Notes: generated by a model from the letters alone, not told the origin. 64,000 nucleotides of DNA from an uncultured Prevotella sp. (GCA_944320235.1 CALUGQ010000034.1:1-64000); one strand, 5' to 3'. Positions 8,391 through 18,130 are shown, counted from the first letter of the stretch. Numbers and translations are program-made.

Positions 8391-8639
8391 TTAAAGTGAT
8401 GGATTGCCAGTCATGGTGAGTGCATGGCCGTTCCATTCCGTAAAATGTTCTTTGATGGTTATTTTACCAGACTCATTGTCATGTACATTATTCCCCATGA
8501 ACTCGTGCAATGCCAATGAGATTGCGGCATAAACCTCTTTATCTTGTTTCATTGGTACAATGTTTATAATCACGGAACCATGATGCCTTGCCATTTTTTC
8601 GCTGGTGTCCATAGGTTCCGTGATTTGTTGTTGTTTCAT
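8391..8639 (-). CDS. Small soluble protein of the methylmalonyl-CoA operon (OadG C-terminus-like)
   Basis: The start chosen is the ATG that overlaps the mmdA stop (TAATG), giving 82 residues; upstream in-frame ATGs lie inside mmdA. The sequence (EVYAAISLALHEFMG, then HDNESGKITIKEHF and a WNGHAL motif) resembles what I recall of the C-terminal part of Bacteroidetes OadG/delta subunits, but no N-terminal membrane helix is present. It sits between the carboxyltransferase and biotin-carrier genes, the place where a small assembly subunit is usual. A structural or assembly role is inferred from position only. Confidence 0.6.
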   Translation of the reverse strand: MKQQQITEPMDTSEKMARHHGSVIINIVPMKQDKEVYAAISLALHEFMGNNVHDNESGKITIKEHFTEWNGHALTMTGNPSL

Positions 8640-10204
8640 TACATAGGTATGTTGCCGTGTTTTTTTGCTGGCAGGCTTTCGCGCTTGGTTGAAAGCTGGG
8701 CCAAGCCTCTGCATATGCGGAAACGAGTGTTGCGTGGCTCAATCACGTCATCAATATAGCCATACTTTGCAGCCTGGTATGGGTTGGCAAACATCTCTGT
8801 GTATTCCTCTTCTTTTTCTGCAAGGAACGCCTGCATACCTTCGCCGGCCTCCTTCTTTTCCTTCGCCTCCTTGGCACATAGCACAGCAACGGCTCCTGAA
8901 GCCCCCATGACGGCGATCTCTGCAGAAGGCCATGCATAGTTCAAGTCTGCCCGTAGCTGCTTACAGCCCATCACTATATGGCTGCCACCATAACTCTTGC
9001 GCAAAGTGACGGTAATCTTTGGCACCGTTGCTTCACCGTATGCGTATAGGAGCTTTGCGCCATGGAGAATTACGGCATTGTATTCTTGGCCTGTACCGGG
9101 CAGGAACCCAGGAACATCTACAAGCGAAACGATAGGGATGTTGAATGCGTCGCAGAACCTTACGAAACGTGCACCTTTGCGGCTTGCGTTTACGTCAAGT
9201 ACGCCGGCGTAGCATGATGGCTGATTGGCCACAATGCCAACGCTTTGCCCATTGAAGCGCGCAAAGCCTACTATGATGTTCTTTGCGAATTTTGGCTGAA
9301 CTTCAAAGAACTCCCCGTCATCAACAATGGCACTGATTACTTTATACATATTATAAGCCTCGTTGGGATTCTCGGGGATAATCTCGTTAAGCGAGTCCTC
9401 CAGCCTGTCTATGGGGTCTTCGCATTTCTTGCGTGGGGCAACCTCCATGTTGTTGGATGGGATGTAGCTCAAAAGCGTGCGTATCATCTGCATTGCCTCT
9501 TCCTCTGTGGAGGCTGTGAAGTGTGTCACCCCGCTCTTCGTTGAATGTACACTCGCTCCGCCAAGATGCTCTTGGTCTATGTCTTCGCCTGTTACCGTTT
9601 TCACCACTTTGGGGCCAGTGAGGAACATATAGGATGTATTCTCCATCATAAGCGTAAAGTCTGTCAGTGCAGGCGAATATACAGCACCGCCCGCGCATGG
9701 ACCGAAAATGCCGCTTATCTGCGGGATGACACCCGATGCCAAGATGTTGCGCTCGAAAATCTCGGCAAATCCTGCCAAGGCACAGATACCCTCTTGTATG
9801 CGTGCACCACCTGAGTCGTTTATGCCAATTACCGGCGCCCCCATTTTCATGGCCATATCCATTACCTTGCATATTTTTTGTGCCATGGTCTCAGATAAAG
9901 AACCGCCGTTGACGGTAAAATCTTGTGCAAACACAAACACGAGGCGGCCGTCAATCGTACCGGAGCCGGTAACTACACCATCGCCGAGATATTGTTTTTT
10001 CTCCATGCCGAAGTTGGTGCAACGGTGGAGCTTGAACATGTCGTATTCCTCAAAGCTTCCTTCGTCAAGAAGCATATCTATGCGTTCACGTGCGGTGTAT
10101 TTTCCACGTGCATGCTGCTTCTCTATGGCTTTCTCTCCGCCTCCCAGACGCGCTTTTTCGCGTTTCTCTATAAGTTGCTTGATTTTTTCTAATTGCTTGC
10201 TCAT
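8639..10204 (-). CDS. mmdA: Methylmalonyl-CoA decarboxylase/propionyl-CoA carboxylase carboxyltransferase subunit
   Basis: The 521-residue protein is a biotin-dependent carboxyltransferase of the crotonase fold that moves CO2 between methylmalonyl-CoA and biotin. Seen motifs: [11 protein letters not shown] near the N-terminus, oxyanion glycines in [12 protein letters not shown] and [13 protein letters not shown], and the C-terminal [12 protein letters not shown] and GGSHIVMG. It is encoded with methylmalonyl-CoA epimerase upstream and a biotin carrier downstream, which fits the succinate-propionate route of Bacteroidales. The reaction could also run as a propionyl-CoA carboxylase; sequence alone does not separate these. 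The C-terminal tail after [12 protein letters not shown] is normal. Confidence 0.92.
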   Translation of the reverse strand: MSKQLEKIKQLIEKREKARLGGGEKAIEKQHARGKYTARERIDMLLDEGSFEEYDMFKLHRCTNFGMEKKQYLGDGVVTGSGTIDGRLVFVFAQDFTVNGGSLSETMAQKICKVMDMAMKMGAPVIGINDSGGARIQEGICALAGFAEIFERNILASGVIPQISGIFGPCAGGAVYSPALTDFTLMMENTSYMFLTGPKVVKTVTGEDIDQEHLGGASVHSTKSGVTHFTASTEEEAMQMIRTLLSYIPSNNMEVAPRKKCEDPIDRLEDSLNEIIPENPNEAYNMYKVISAIVDDGEFFEVQPKFAKNIIVGFARFNGQSVGIVANQPSCYAGVLDVNASRKGARFVRFCDAFNIPIVSLVDVPGFLPGTGQEYNAVILHGAKLLYAYGEATVPKITVTLRKSYGGSHIVMGCKQLRADLNYAWPSAEIAVMGASGAVAVLCAKEAKEKKEAGEGMQAFLAEKEEEYTEMFANPYQAAKYGYIDDVIEPRNTRFRICRGLAQLSTKRESLPAKKHGNIPM

Positions 10205-10216
10205 TGTTTTTGCTGT

Positions 10217-10621
10217 TTAGTGTTCACAAAGTTCTGTTAATATACCTACCGTTGACTTTGGGTGAAGGAATGCAATGTTCAAGTTCTCGGCACCTTTCCT
10301 TGGGGCTTTATCTATCAAGCGAATGCCTTTCTCGTCGCATTCGGACAATGCGTTGGCAACTCCATCCTCAATGCAGAATGCCACATGATGTACACCATGG
10401 TTTCCTTTGTCAAGCCACTTCTGTATTGTGCTGTCGGGTGATGTCGGCTCCAAGAGTTCCAGTTTTACTTCGCCGCATTTTAGGAATGCGGTCTTTACTT
10501 TTTGGTCTGCCACTTCTTCAATGTTGTAGCATTTCAGACCCAATACATTTTCAAAGTAAGGCAGTGATTCCTCTATGCTCTGGACTGCAATGCCTAAATG
10601 TTCAATGTGTGAAATCTTCAT
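10217..10621 (-). CDS. mce: Methylmalonyl-CoA epimerase
   Basis: This small vicinal-oxygen-chelate enzyme interconverts (2R)- and (2S)-methylmalonyl-CoA and so links methylmalonyl-CoA mutase to the decarboxylase encoded next. Metal-binding residues are visible as the His in IEHLGIAV, the Glu in LELLEP and the His in HHVAF. It has 134 residues from the ATG at 10621, which begins MKISHIEHLG as in the family; the open frame extends further upstream, but those codons would lie before the likely transcript start. It is the first gene of the operon, with 12 bases to mmdA. Confidence 0.93.
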   Translation of the reverse strand: MKISHIEHLGIAVQSIEESLPYFENVLGLKCYNIEEVADQKVKTAFLKCGEVKLELLEPTSPDSTIQKWLDKGNHGVHHVAFCIEDGVANALSECDEKGIRLIDKAPRKGAENLNIAFLHPKSTVGILTELCEH

Positions 10622-10672
10622 TGTGGTGTAATATTTGTTAGGTATTATAAAGTCACTTTCTTCAAAGCTTTG

Positions 10673-10680
10673 CAAAGATA
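10673..10680 (-). promoter_or_regulatory. -7 element for the mce-mmdA operon
   Basis: CAAAGATA reads TATCTTTG on the minus strand, a full -7 box about 50 bases before mce. The -33 half is not convincing. Confidence 0.5.
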
Positions 10681-10972
10681 GCTATTATAATCAATATCGT
10701 AAAATTATAAATTGAAAAGATTGTTAAGGCAATATGGCCTAACCATCCACATAGCAGGCATGGTAATGTTTGCAATTCATTCTGCAGGTTTTGCAGTTTT
10801 CTGTCTAATATGGCAATATTCTCACGTGATGATTTTTCAAGTTTTTACGTTTTCCAACTATCGGTGAATAAATGTCATGCCCCGTTATGATGTTAATTCG
10901 CAGGGAAGGAGGAGAGCCTTGCATAACAGCCTGGTGTTCAATACTTTGCAACAAAGGGCGCTTGGACGTTTA

Positions 10973-11029
10973 AAACGAGCTGTTTTGGAAGGTGAAATGG
11001 TCCAGATTGCCTTCTAAAACAGCTCGTTT
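10973..11029. repeat. Near-perfect 20-base inverted repeat between mce and the TonB receptor
   Basis: Arms at 10973-10992 (AAACGAGCTGTTTTGGAAGG) and 11010-11029 pair at 19 of 20 positions, the odd one being a possible G-U pair, around a 17-base loop. A CGTTTAAAA motif lies at both outer flanks. It sits in a gene-free stretch of about 430 bases (10681-11107) in which I see nothing else. It could terminate the TonB-receptor transcript (minus strand) or belong to a dispersed repeat family. Confidence 0.65.
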
Positions 11030-11107
11030 GGGTGGGGCGTTTAAAAGTATTTACAAACGCAAAATCGAAAGTTTCATGCTTGTGGCCAAGACGGGCTTGG
11101 GTGGGTG

Positions 11108-13498
11108 CTAGAATTCAAAGATTACACGCCCGTTAATTTGTCTGCCTGTAAGATAATTTGGAACAGCATATTGCTGATTTGTCACGTCAGTCACCCAATA
11201 GTATGAGTTGACATTGCTTATGCCAAAAAGGTTGAGGCAGTCCACACCGAGCCAAATGTTCTTGAAAATGCTGTGTTTTTTACGCTCATCATTATCGTAG
11301 GCTCTGTAGCTCAAGCCAATGTCAACTCGCTTGTATGCAGGTGCTCTGAAGTTCTGGTATTCCAGGCCCTTGTGGGGTGCGCCAAATGGCAATCCATCAG
11401 CGAAAGCAAGCCTGAGAGTCATTTTCCACCGTTCTGTGCCAGGAAAATAGTCTGTGAAATGCAAGTTTATTGAGTATCTTTGGTCGGTTGGCATGGGCAC
11501 TTTTTTTCCATTGATTTTTTGCTTTGTGCTCATCACCGAGAAAGTTATCCATGAATCTGTGCCAGGTACAAATTCTCCATATAGTTTCATGTCCAGTCCA
11601 GCTGCGTATCCGCTTCCCATGTTCGTGCCGTAATATGTAACTTTGACATTGTTGACATTGTAGGGGATAATGTTTGAAAGGGCCTTGTAATATGCTTCAG
11701 CTGTGAACTTGTACGGACGTTCCTTTATCTTGAAGCGATAGTCAAATGCGGCTACAAAGTGTATGGAGCGCTGACTTTTAATTTTGTCGTTATGTCTGAC
11801 CATTGTGACTCCATTTTCTGTAGTGGTGTCGCGTAGTTCTTTGAAAAATGGTGCTTGGTAATATAGTCCTGTGGCAAACCTGAATGTCATGTTGTTGTTA
11901 AAGGCCGGGATGATGGCAAGCGATGCTCTCGGCGAGACTGTTGTTTCCTTGTTGAATGACCAGTTACTGAAGCGTATGCCATAGTTGAGCGTGAAAAAAG
12001 TCATCTTTTCACTGCCTCTGGTAAATTTGTAAGTGTCTTGTATATAGCCCTCTATGCGGTGGCTGTTCAATGTATTTCTAGAATTCAATGAATAAATCAA
12101 GTCCAACCTGTCGGCAGAATGTGGAATTGAATATCCGCTTGAGTCGCGCATTTCATACTCTCGCGAATGTTCTTCCACATGCTCTATCTTGTAAGTCAAT
12201 CCGCCTTCAATTGTATGCCGTTTTGTCTTGTGGTTCAATATCAACTTAAAGCTTTCAACATCTGCTGTTAGATAATTGCGCGCATGCTCCATATATGTTC
12301 CTACGCCAAGGTTTGTGTTGGTCTGTGTGTCATCGAGCCAATATTGGCCTTGTATGTCGTAGGTTTCTTGCTCTTTTGTATGGAAAGCCGATGCCAAGAG
12401 CGACACTTTTGTATTGGCTCCAAACTGGCGCGATATGGTCAAGGCACCGAAAAGCGTGCGAAAGATGTCTTTTTCCTGGCCGTCGAAGTAAACTCTGAAT
12501 GATTTTACATCTTCCATCGTACCAAATGAAGTCTCACGGTCTGTGGGAATGAAATTATAGTGATTTTCAGACACATTGCCAATGAAATCAATGCTCCATC
12601 TTTGGTTTGGCTTAAAGCTTATATATGTCTGATAATCAAGGAAATTAGGCTTGTATTCACCGTTCGTCTCCAAAGAGCCAAGCAGGTAACGGTTGGTTTT
12701 GTATCTGATGCCATGGCTCATGGAGAATTTTTTACTGCCAAATCCAACGTATCCGCTTGCCCCAAGAAGCGATGCAGAAACATTGGCTTCAAAGTTTCTT
12801 GGCTGTTTGTATGTTATGTCAAGTGCCGACGACATTTTGTCGCCATATTTTGCCTCAAATCCTCCTGTAGAGAAGCCAACGGATTCCACCATATCCGGAT
12901 TAATTATGCTTAGCCCTTCTTGCTGTCCGCTTCTGATGAGCAAAGGGCGGTATACTTCAACATTATTAATATATACAGAATTTTCATCGAAGCTTCCACC
13001 TCTTACATTATATTGCGATGAAAGTTCGTTGTGCGTGGAAACACCAGCCTGTTGTTGTATTAGTGCTTCAACTGCGTTGCCGCTTGCTGTCGGAACGCCT
13101 TTCATGTCCTTTATGTCTAGACGCTCCATGCCGGTTGTTTGCCGTCGTTTCTCGGTTACGACAATTTCCCCAAGGGCAGCCATGGACGGCAATACTATGA
13201 CAACACTCTGTTTGCCTCTTGGGTTGCGAAACAATCGCTTTCTGGCATTGTAGCCTATCATGGAGAACTTTACGGTCACGCTGTCTGCCGAATTTAACTC
13301 TATGCTGAACTCCCCTTTCAAGTTTGTTGATGTCACTTTGCCTTGTTCCAGGCAAGAAACGGTAGCCAACTCTATTGGATTTTGCTCTTCATCGACAACG
13401 CGCCCAGTCAGAGTGAAGTCTTGTGGCGAAACTGTCAACACGTCTGCCGTCAACATGAACAGCATCAATAATATGCTTTTTGTCATTGAATTCTTCAT
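11108..13498 (-). CDS. TonB-dependent outer-membrane receptor
   Basis: The 796-residue protein has a signal peptide (MKNSMTKSILLMLFMLTADV region), an N-terminal carboxypeptidase-regulatory-like beta-sandwich (LTGRVVDEEQNPIELATVSC, about residues 29-110), then a plug domain (SGNAVEALIQQQAGVSTHNELSSQYNVRGG...) and a 22-strand barrel ending in the typical aromatic terminus VIFEF. It would import a bound ligand across the outer membrane with energy from TonB-ExbBD. No SusD partner is adjacent, so it is not an obvious polysaccharide-utilisation locus, and the ligand cannot be told from the sequence. It appears monocistronic. Confidence 0.9.
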   Translation of the reverse strand: MKNSMTKSILLMLFMLTADVLTVSPQDFTLTGRVVDEEQNPIELATVSCLEQGKVTSTNLKGEFSIELNSADSVTVKFSMIGYNARKRLFRNPRGKQSVVIVLPSMAALGEIVVTEKRRQTTGMERLDIKDMKGVPTASGNAVEALIQQQAGVSTHNELSSQYNVRGGSFDENSVYINNVEVYRPLLIRSGQQEGLSIINPDMVESVGFSTGGFEAKYGDKMSSALDITYKQPRNFEANVSASLLGASGYVGFGSKKFSMSHGIRYKTNRYLLGSLETNGEYKPNFLDYQTYISFKPNQRWSIDFIGNVSENHYNFIPTDRETSFGTMEDVKSFRVYFDGQEKDIFRTLFGALTISRQFGANTKVSLLASAFHTKEQETYDIQGQYWLDDTQTNTNLGVGTYMEHARNYLTADVESFKLILNHKTKRHTIEGGLTYKIEHVEEHSREYEMRDSSGYSIPHSADRLDLIYSLNSRNTLNSHRIEGYIQDTYKFTRGSEKMTFFTLNYGIRFSNWSFNKETTVSPRASLAIIPAFNNNMTFRFATGLYYQAPFFKELRDTTTENGVTMVRHNDKIKSQRSIHFVAAFDYRFKIKERPYKFTAEAYYKALSNIIPYNVNNVKVTYYGTNMGSGYAAGLDMKLYGEFVPGTDSWITFSVMSTKQKINGKKVPMPTDQRYSINLHFTDYFPGTERWKMTLRLAFADGLPFGAPHKGLEYQNFRAPAYKRVDIGLSYRAYDNDERKKHSIFKNIWLGVDCLNLFGISNVNSYYWVTDVTNQQYAVPNYLTGRQINGRVIFEF

Positions 13499-13690
13499 AT
13501 ATGCTATTTAAACGCTTAATCTAGGTCGATATTGTGTTTGGCAATATGCTTTATACTGAATAACATTAAAAGCAACAGCTGACATATAAACTTATGCATA
13601 ATTGTTTTAAATGCACATGATTCGAAATATTGCGGGGGATTTTGTTGCCTTAAACGTATTATTATTGTAAAGTGACAAAATACAAACAAT

Positions 13691-15190
13691 ATGGCAAAAA
13701 GATATTTACTAGGTTTCGATGTTGGCAGCAGTTCGGTAAAGGCCTCGCTGGTCGATGCTGATAGCGGAAAGTGTGTCGCATCGGCTTTTTATCCTGAACA
13801 TGAAGCACCAATCATGGCTGAAAAGGTTGGATGGGCAGAACAAGACCCGCAGTCATGGTGGGAATATGCAAAACAAAGTCTGGCAAAGGTTATTGCAGAT
13901 TCTGGGGCCGAGCCCGAAGAAATAAAAGCAATAGGCATATCTTATCAAATGCATGGACTGGTCTGCATAGACAAGAACAATAACTCTCTTCGTCCTGCAA
14001 TAATTTGGTGTGACTCCCGTGCTGTGCCATATGGTGAACGTGCTTTCCATGAGATAGGTGAAGACAAGTGCCTCTCACACTTGCTCAACTCCCCCGGAAA
14101 CTTTACAGCGGCCAAGTTGGCATGGGTAAAGGAAAACGAGCCAGATAGTGTTTATGGACATATAAATAAGATAATGTTGCCAGGCGACTATCTTGCCATG
14201 CGGCTTAGCGGTGAAGTAAACACTACAATGAGTGGTCTGAGCGAGGGAATGTTTTGGGATTTCAAGGAGAATGCAGTGGCATCGTTCCTTATGGATTATT
14301 GGGGCTTTGACCATTCCGTCATTGCAGACATCGTTCCGACTTTTGGCATACAATGCCGCGTGTCAGCTTCCGCGGCAAAAGAAATTGGCTTGAAAGAAGG
14401 CACCCCAATATCCTACCGCGCAGGTGACCAGCCCAACAATGCCTTGAGTTTGAATGTGTTTAACCCAGGAGAGATAGCTTCTACAGCCGGAACTTCAGGT
14501 GTTGTTTACGGTGTCTTGGGCGATGTAAATTATGATAAAAAAAGTCGTGTCAATACCTTTGCCCATGTCAATCATGGGGTAGGAGGGCAGACTCGGCTCG
14601 GTGTGCTTCTATGCATTAACGGAACAGGGATTCTCAACGCATGGGTCAGGCGCAATATTGTGCCTGATGGCTTAGGGTATGCAGAAATGAACGACTTGGC
14701 CGCCAAGGTGCCGATAGGGAGCGATGGCATTTGCGTGATACCTTTTGGCAATGGGGCAGAACGTGTATTGGAAAACCGCGAGATAGGCTGCACATTGACA
14801 GGTATTAACTTCAACAAGCATGGCAGGGCGCATATAGTGCGTGCCGCGCAAGAAGGGATTGTGTTCAGTTTCTGCTATGGGATGGAAATCATGCGGCAAA
14901 TGGGCATGGACATACATAAAATACACGCCGGTCATGCCAATATGTTTCTCAGCAGGATTTTCAGAGAGACACTTGCAGGAGTCAGTGGGGCAACTATCGA
15001 ATTATATGACACTGATGGCAGTATTGGCGCAGCGCGTGGAGCCGGCATTGGTGCAGGAATATACAAGAGTCACGAAGAGGCATTCTCAATGCTTGAGAAA
15101 CTAGAAGTCATAGAGCCAGACATCGCCTGCAAGGCTGAGTATTTGCAGGCTTATGAGCATTGGAAGGAAACATTGGCGAAATTTATTTGA
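13691..15190 (+). CDS. xylB: Xylulokinase
   Basis: XylB phosphorylates D-xylulose to xylulose-5-phosphate for the pentose phosphate pathway. This 499-residue FGGY-family kinase shows the N-terminal ATPase phosphate loop GFDVGSSSVKASLVD, the segment GISYQMHGLVCID with the substrate-binding MHG, and the C-terminal HAGHANMFLSRIFRETLAGV. The next gene, 38 bases on, encodes xylose isomerase, which fixes the substrate as xylulose. The order xylB-xylA is usual in this order of bacteria. No xylose transporter or regulator gene is adjacent. Confidence 0.92.
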   Translation: MAKRYLLGFDVGSSSVKASLVDADSGKCVASAFYPEHEAPIMAEKVGWAEQDPQSWWEYAKQSLAKVIADSGAEPEEIKAIGISYQMHGLVCIDKNNNSLRPAIIWCDSRAVPYGERAFHEIGEDKCLSHLLNSPGNFTAAKLAWVKENEPDSVYGHINKIMLPGDYLAMRLSGEVNTTMSGLSEGMFWDFKENAVASFLMDYWGFDHSVIADIVPTFGIQCRVSASAAKEIGLKEGTPISYRAGDQPNNALSLNVFNPGEIASTAGTSGVVYGVLGDVNYDKKSRVNTFAHVNHGVGGQTRLGVLLCINGTGILNAWVRRNIVPDGLGYAEMNDLAAKVPIGSDGICVIPFGNGAERVLENREIGCTLTGINFNKHGRAHIVRAAQEGIVFSFCYGMEIMRQMGMDIHKIHAGHANMFLSRIFRETLAGVSGATIELYDTDGSIGAARGAGIGAGIYKSHEEAFSMLEKLEVIEPDIACKAEYLQAYEHWKETLAKFI

Positions 15191-15228
15191 ATATTAAATA
15201 TATTGTTGTATTTAAAACAAAAAATATT

Positions 15229-16545
15229 ATGGCAAAAGAGTATTTTCCGCAGATAGGGAAGATTCCTTACGAAGGACCAGAGAGTACAAACGTTTTGGCT
15301 TTCCACTATTATGAGCCAGATAAGCTTGTGATGGGGAAGAAAATGAAAGATTGGTTGAAGTTTTCCATGGCTTGGTGGCATACCTTGGGTGGTGCTTCTG
15401 CTGATCAATTTGGCGGACAGACACGTTCGTATGAATGGGACAAGGCCGAAGACGCTGTGCAGCGTGCGAAAGATAAAATGGATGCAGGCTTTGAAATCAT
15501 GCAGAAACTGGGTATAGAGTATTTCTGCTTCCACGATGTCGATCTTGTTGACGAAGGTGCAACTGTAGAGGAATATGAGGCTCGCATGAAGGCCATTACA
15601 GACTATGCGCTTGAAAAGATGAAAGCAACTGGCATCAAACTTCTTTGGGGAACAGCTAATGTGTTTGGCCACAAACGTTACATGAATGGTGCAGCTACCA
15701 ATCCTGACTTTGATGTTGTTGCCCGTGCAGCTGTACAAATAAAAACTGCCATAGATGCTACAATTAAGCTTGGTGGCACAAACTATGTTTTCTGGGGTGG
15801 CCGCGAAGGTTACATGAGCCTGCTTAACACCCAAATGCAACGTGAGAAAGACCACCTTGCAACGTTGTTGGCTGCAGCTCGAGACTATGCCCGTAGCAAA
15901 GGCTTTAAGGGTACTTTCTTGATTGAGCCAAAGCCCATGGAGCCCACAAAGCATCAGTATGATGTAGATACAGAAACGGTTATCGGCTTCCTCCGTGCTC
16001 ATGGTCTTGATAAGGATTTTAAGGTCAACATTGAGGTAAACCATGCGACACTTGCTGGACATACCTTTGAGCATGAGCTTGCTGTGGCTGTCGACAATGG
16101 AATGCTTGGCTCAATTGACGCAAACCGCGGTGATTATCAGAACGGATGGGATACGGACCAGTTCCCAATTGATAATTATGAGTTGACGCAGGCTATGATG
16201 CAGGTTATACGCAACGGAGGCTTTGGCAACGGAGGTTCAAACTTTGATGCCAAATTGCGCCGCAATTCAACTGACCCAGAAGATATCTTCATCGCTCACA
16301 TCAGTGGCATGGATGCCATGGCACGCGCGCTTGAAAATGCCGCCACCATAATATCAAAGAGCGAAATCCCCGCAATGTTGAATGAGCGTTATGCTAGCTT
16401 CGACAGCGGAATTGGCAAGGACTTTGAAGACGGTAAGCTGACGCTTGAGCAGATTTACGAATATGGAAAGAAAGTGGAAGAGCCAAAGCAAACAAGTGGG
16501 AAACAAGAAAAATATGAAACAATCGTTGCGCTATATGCAAAATAA
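15229..16545 (+). CDS. xylA: Xylose isomerase
   Basis: XylA interconverts D-xylose and D-xylulose with two divalent metals. The 438-residue protein has the class II length. Catalytic and metal residues are in CFHDVDLVDEG (catalytic His), WGGREGYMSLLNT, FLIEPKPMEPTKHQYD (metal Glu and proton-relay Lys), and DANRGDYQNGWDTDQFP. The start is the ATG of MAKEYFPQIGKIPYEG; the open frame extends 69 bases upstream, but those codons overlap the end of xylB and are not family sequence. Together with xylB it makes a two-gene catabolic operon ended by the terminator at 16582. Confidence 0.97.
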   Translation: MAKEYFPQIGKIPYEGPESTNVLAFHYYEPDKLVMGKKMKDWLKFSMAWWHTLGGASADQFGGQTRSYEWDKAEDAVQRAKDKMDAGFEIMQKLGIEYFCFHDVDLVDEGATVEEYEARMKAITDYALEKMKATGIKLLWGTANVFGHKRYMNGAATNPDFDVVARAAVQIKTAIDATIKLGGTNYVFWGGREGYMSLLNTQMQREKDHLATLLAAARDYARSKGFKGTFLIEPKPMEPTKHQYDVDTETVIGFLRAHGLDKDFKVNIEVNHATLAGHTFEHELAVAVDNGMLGSIDANRGDYQNGWDTDQFPIDNYELTQAMMQVIRNGGFGNGGSNFDAKLRRNSTDPEDIFIAHISGMDAMARALENAATIISKSEIPAMLNERYASFDSGIGKDFEDGKLTLEQIYEYGKKVEEPKQTSGKQEKYETIVALYAK

Positions 16546-16581
16546 ATGTTTCTAAATTCTCATAAGCAACACAATTAAGGG

Positions 16582-16619
16582 CATCGCTGCGGGCAATTTT
16601 GTCTGTAGCGATGTTTTTT
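16582..16619 (+). terminator. Intrinsic terminator after xylA
   Basis: CATCGCT at 16582-16588 pairs with AGCGATG at 16607-16613 and is followed at once by a run of six T. Confidence 0.75.
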
Positions 16620-17038
16620 ATGTCGCTACATTTTGTTGAAATCCATCTCTGCGTTTTCCACAAAATTGCATTAGGATTTCACAGTGTTGTATGCAGTGAG
16701 AAATCCTTTATTTTCCCATACTGTAAAGAATACGCGAGTTCATGATAAGACACACAAGAAAAGCTTCGTTTGCCTTGTCTTTTCAACGTATACAGGCTAT
16801 GTTCCCGACTCGTTGGCGAAAAAGCAATATGCAGTAAAGGCAGAGCAAAGGTTGAAGATGAAGTTGGCACGAAGCGTGGCGTGAATGCGCAAAGGCTAGT
16901 TTTTATGTATGTACTTTCTGATTAGCTTGTTTGTGCTCTCTATGACACATTTCAACCATGCGGAGTATGAGCCGGCAGAGTAAACAACGGCAGCCCCCTC
17001 TTGCTTTGCTGGCAATATAACCGTGTTTGGGGAGGTTA
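16620..17038. other. Gene-free stretch between xylA and the glycosyltransferases
   Basis: About 420 bases with only short frames in all directions, none of which resembles a known protein. I see no tRNA, no strong hairpin and no promoter match; the convergent transcripts end here. Confidence 0.4.
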
Positions 17039-18130
17039 CTAATTGTTTTGGTATATTTGTTCATATTCCTTGGCAACCTTGATATAGTCATGATGCTTCA
17101 TTACATACTGTACACTTTGTAGTTTCAATTGCTTGACACGTATAGGATTGCACACAAGGTCTTTTAATTCTTTATATACGCTTTCATAATTTGGTTTTAC
17201 ATTTATTATTGGCCGCAGGTCATTTTCTTTAATTAATTCATATCCCTCATTTTCACCGCCACCTATGCAAATTATGCCTTTTGACATGGCCAGCAAAGAG
17301 TTCATTGACGGAGTGTAACTATATAGCTGGTCGAGTATTGCGTCACAACCATCCATAAGTTTCTCATATTCCTTGAATGGCACAGATTCGGCCTTTATTA
17401 ATTCCATTTTGTCGGGAAACCTTGATTGTATATCTTGAGCGGCTTTTAGCATGATGTCTGTGCCTTTGTATTCGTTTCTGCTTTTGTTAATACCGATAAA
17501 TATTTTTAATCGTTTCCCAGGCTCATGGACGTTGATGTTATCTGGCATTTTTATTGGGAGGGGAATATATGAAGTTTTATGTGGAAATGCGGCAGAATAA
17601 CAAATCCAGTATTCGTACAGTCCGGTTATTATTCTGTCGCAGTCGTTTGCAATGAACTTATTGAGTTTTTCTTTGGCAGTACCTATCCAGTCGTGTTGTT
17701 CTTTTATTGAGTCTTGGTTTGTACGTATAGTCTCGCCGATATTGAAATCACTATATCTTAAAGGCTTTTGTTCTATGCAAGTGTTGACCCAGTACCAATC
17801 CATGCCAAAACCACCTAAAAACACTTTTTTGTTGTTCTTGCGCAAGTATCTGTAAATGTGAAACAGCTTTTCGGCTTTTAACTCCACGAACATAGGGTTG
17901 ATAAGTTGCACAACATCATATCCACGGAATGACGGCAACAAAGAGTACAGCTTCAGTAATAGTACCGCGCCTCCTAATTTGCCAGGTTTTCTTGTAAGCG
18001 ATATGTCACGTGGATAATTCTTCCAGAAATCTCCATTTGATGCTACTGTTACCTTATGGCCTAGTTGCCTTAAACCATCAGCCAATGTGGCATGAACATT
18101 ACTATATTCGCCAATGAGCAGTATTTTCAT
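17039..18130 (-). CDS. Glycosyltransferase, GT-B fold (GT1/GT4 type)
   Basis: The 363-residue protein begins MKILLIGEYSNVHATLADGL, a Rossmann start with a donor-domain helix, and has the C-terminal half of GT-B enzymes: IFIGINKSRNEYKGTDIMLKAA (start of the donor-binding domain) and GGGENEGYELI near residue 280, with the conserved acidic residue of the E-x7-E region in degenerate form. It probably transfers a sugar from a nucleotide donor onto a lipid or glycan at the inner membrane. Its ATG overlaps the stop of the preceding GT2 gene by 4 bases, so the three glycosyltransferases act in one operon. The sugar cannot be told. Confidence 0.8.
   Translation of the reverse strand: MKILLIGEYSNVHATLADGLRQLGHKVTVASNGDFWKNYPRDISLTRKPGKLGGAVLLLKLYSLLPSFRGYDVVQLINPMFVELKAEKLFHIYRYLRKNNKKVFLGGFGMDWYWVNTCIEQKPLRYSDFNIGETIRTNQDSIKEQHDWIGTAKEKLNKFIANDCDRIITGLYEYWICYSAAFPHKTSYIPLPIKMPDNINVHEPGKRLKIFIGINKSRNEYKGTDIMLKAAQDIQSRFPDKMELIKAESVPFKEYEKLMDGCDAILDQLYSYTPSMNSLLAMSKGIICIGGGENEGYELIKENDLRPIINVKPNYESVYKELKDLVCNPIRVKQLKLQSVQYVMKHHDYIKVAKEYEQIYQNN

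Noticed and set aside
12693-13253. Open frame of 186 codons antisense to the TonB receptor
   Set aside because: The receptor frame has full family structure, and the antisense translation has no recognisable domain.
15151-16074. Open frame of 307 codons on the minus strand opposite xylB/xylA
   Set aside because: It covers the xylA coding region in antisense and gives a cysteine-rich sequence without known motifs. xylA is beyond doubt, so this is a shadow frame.
16684-16884. 66-codon frame after xylA
   Set aside because: It has no recognisable motif and no plausible promoter. It lies past the xylA terminator.
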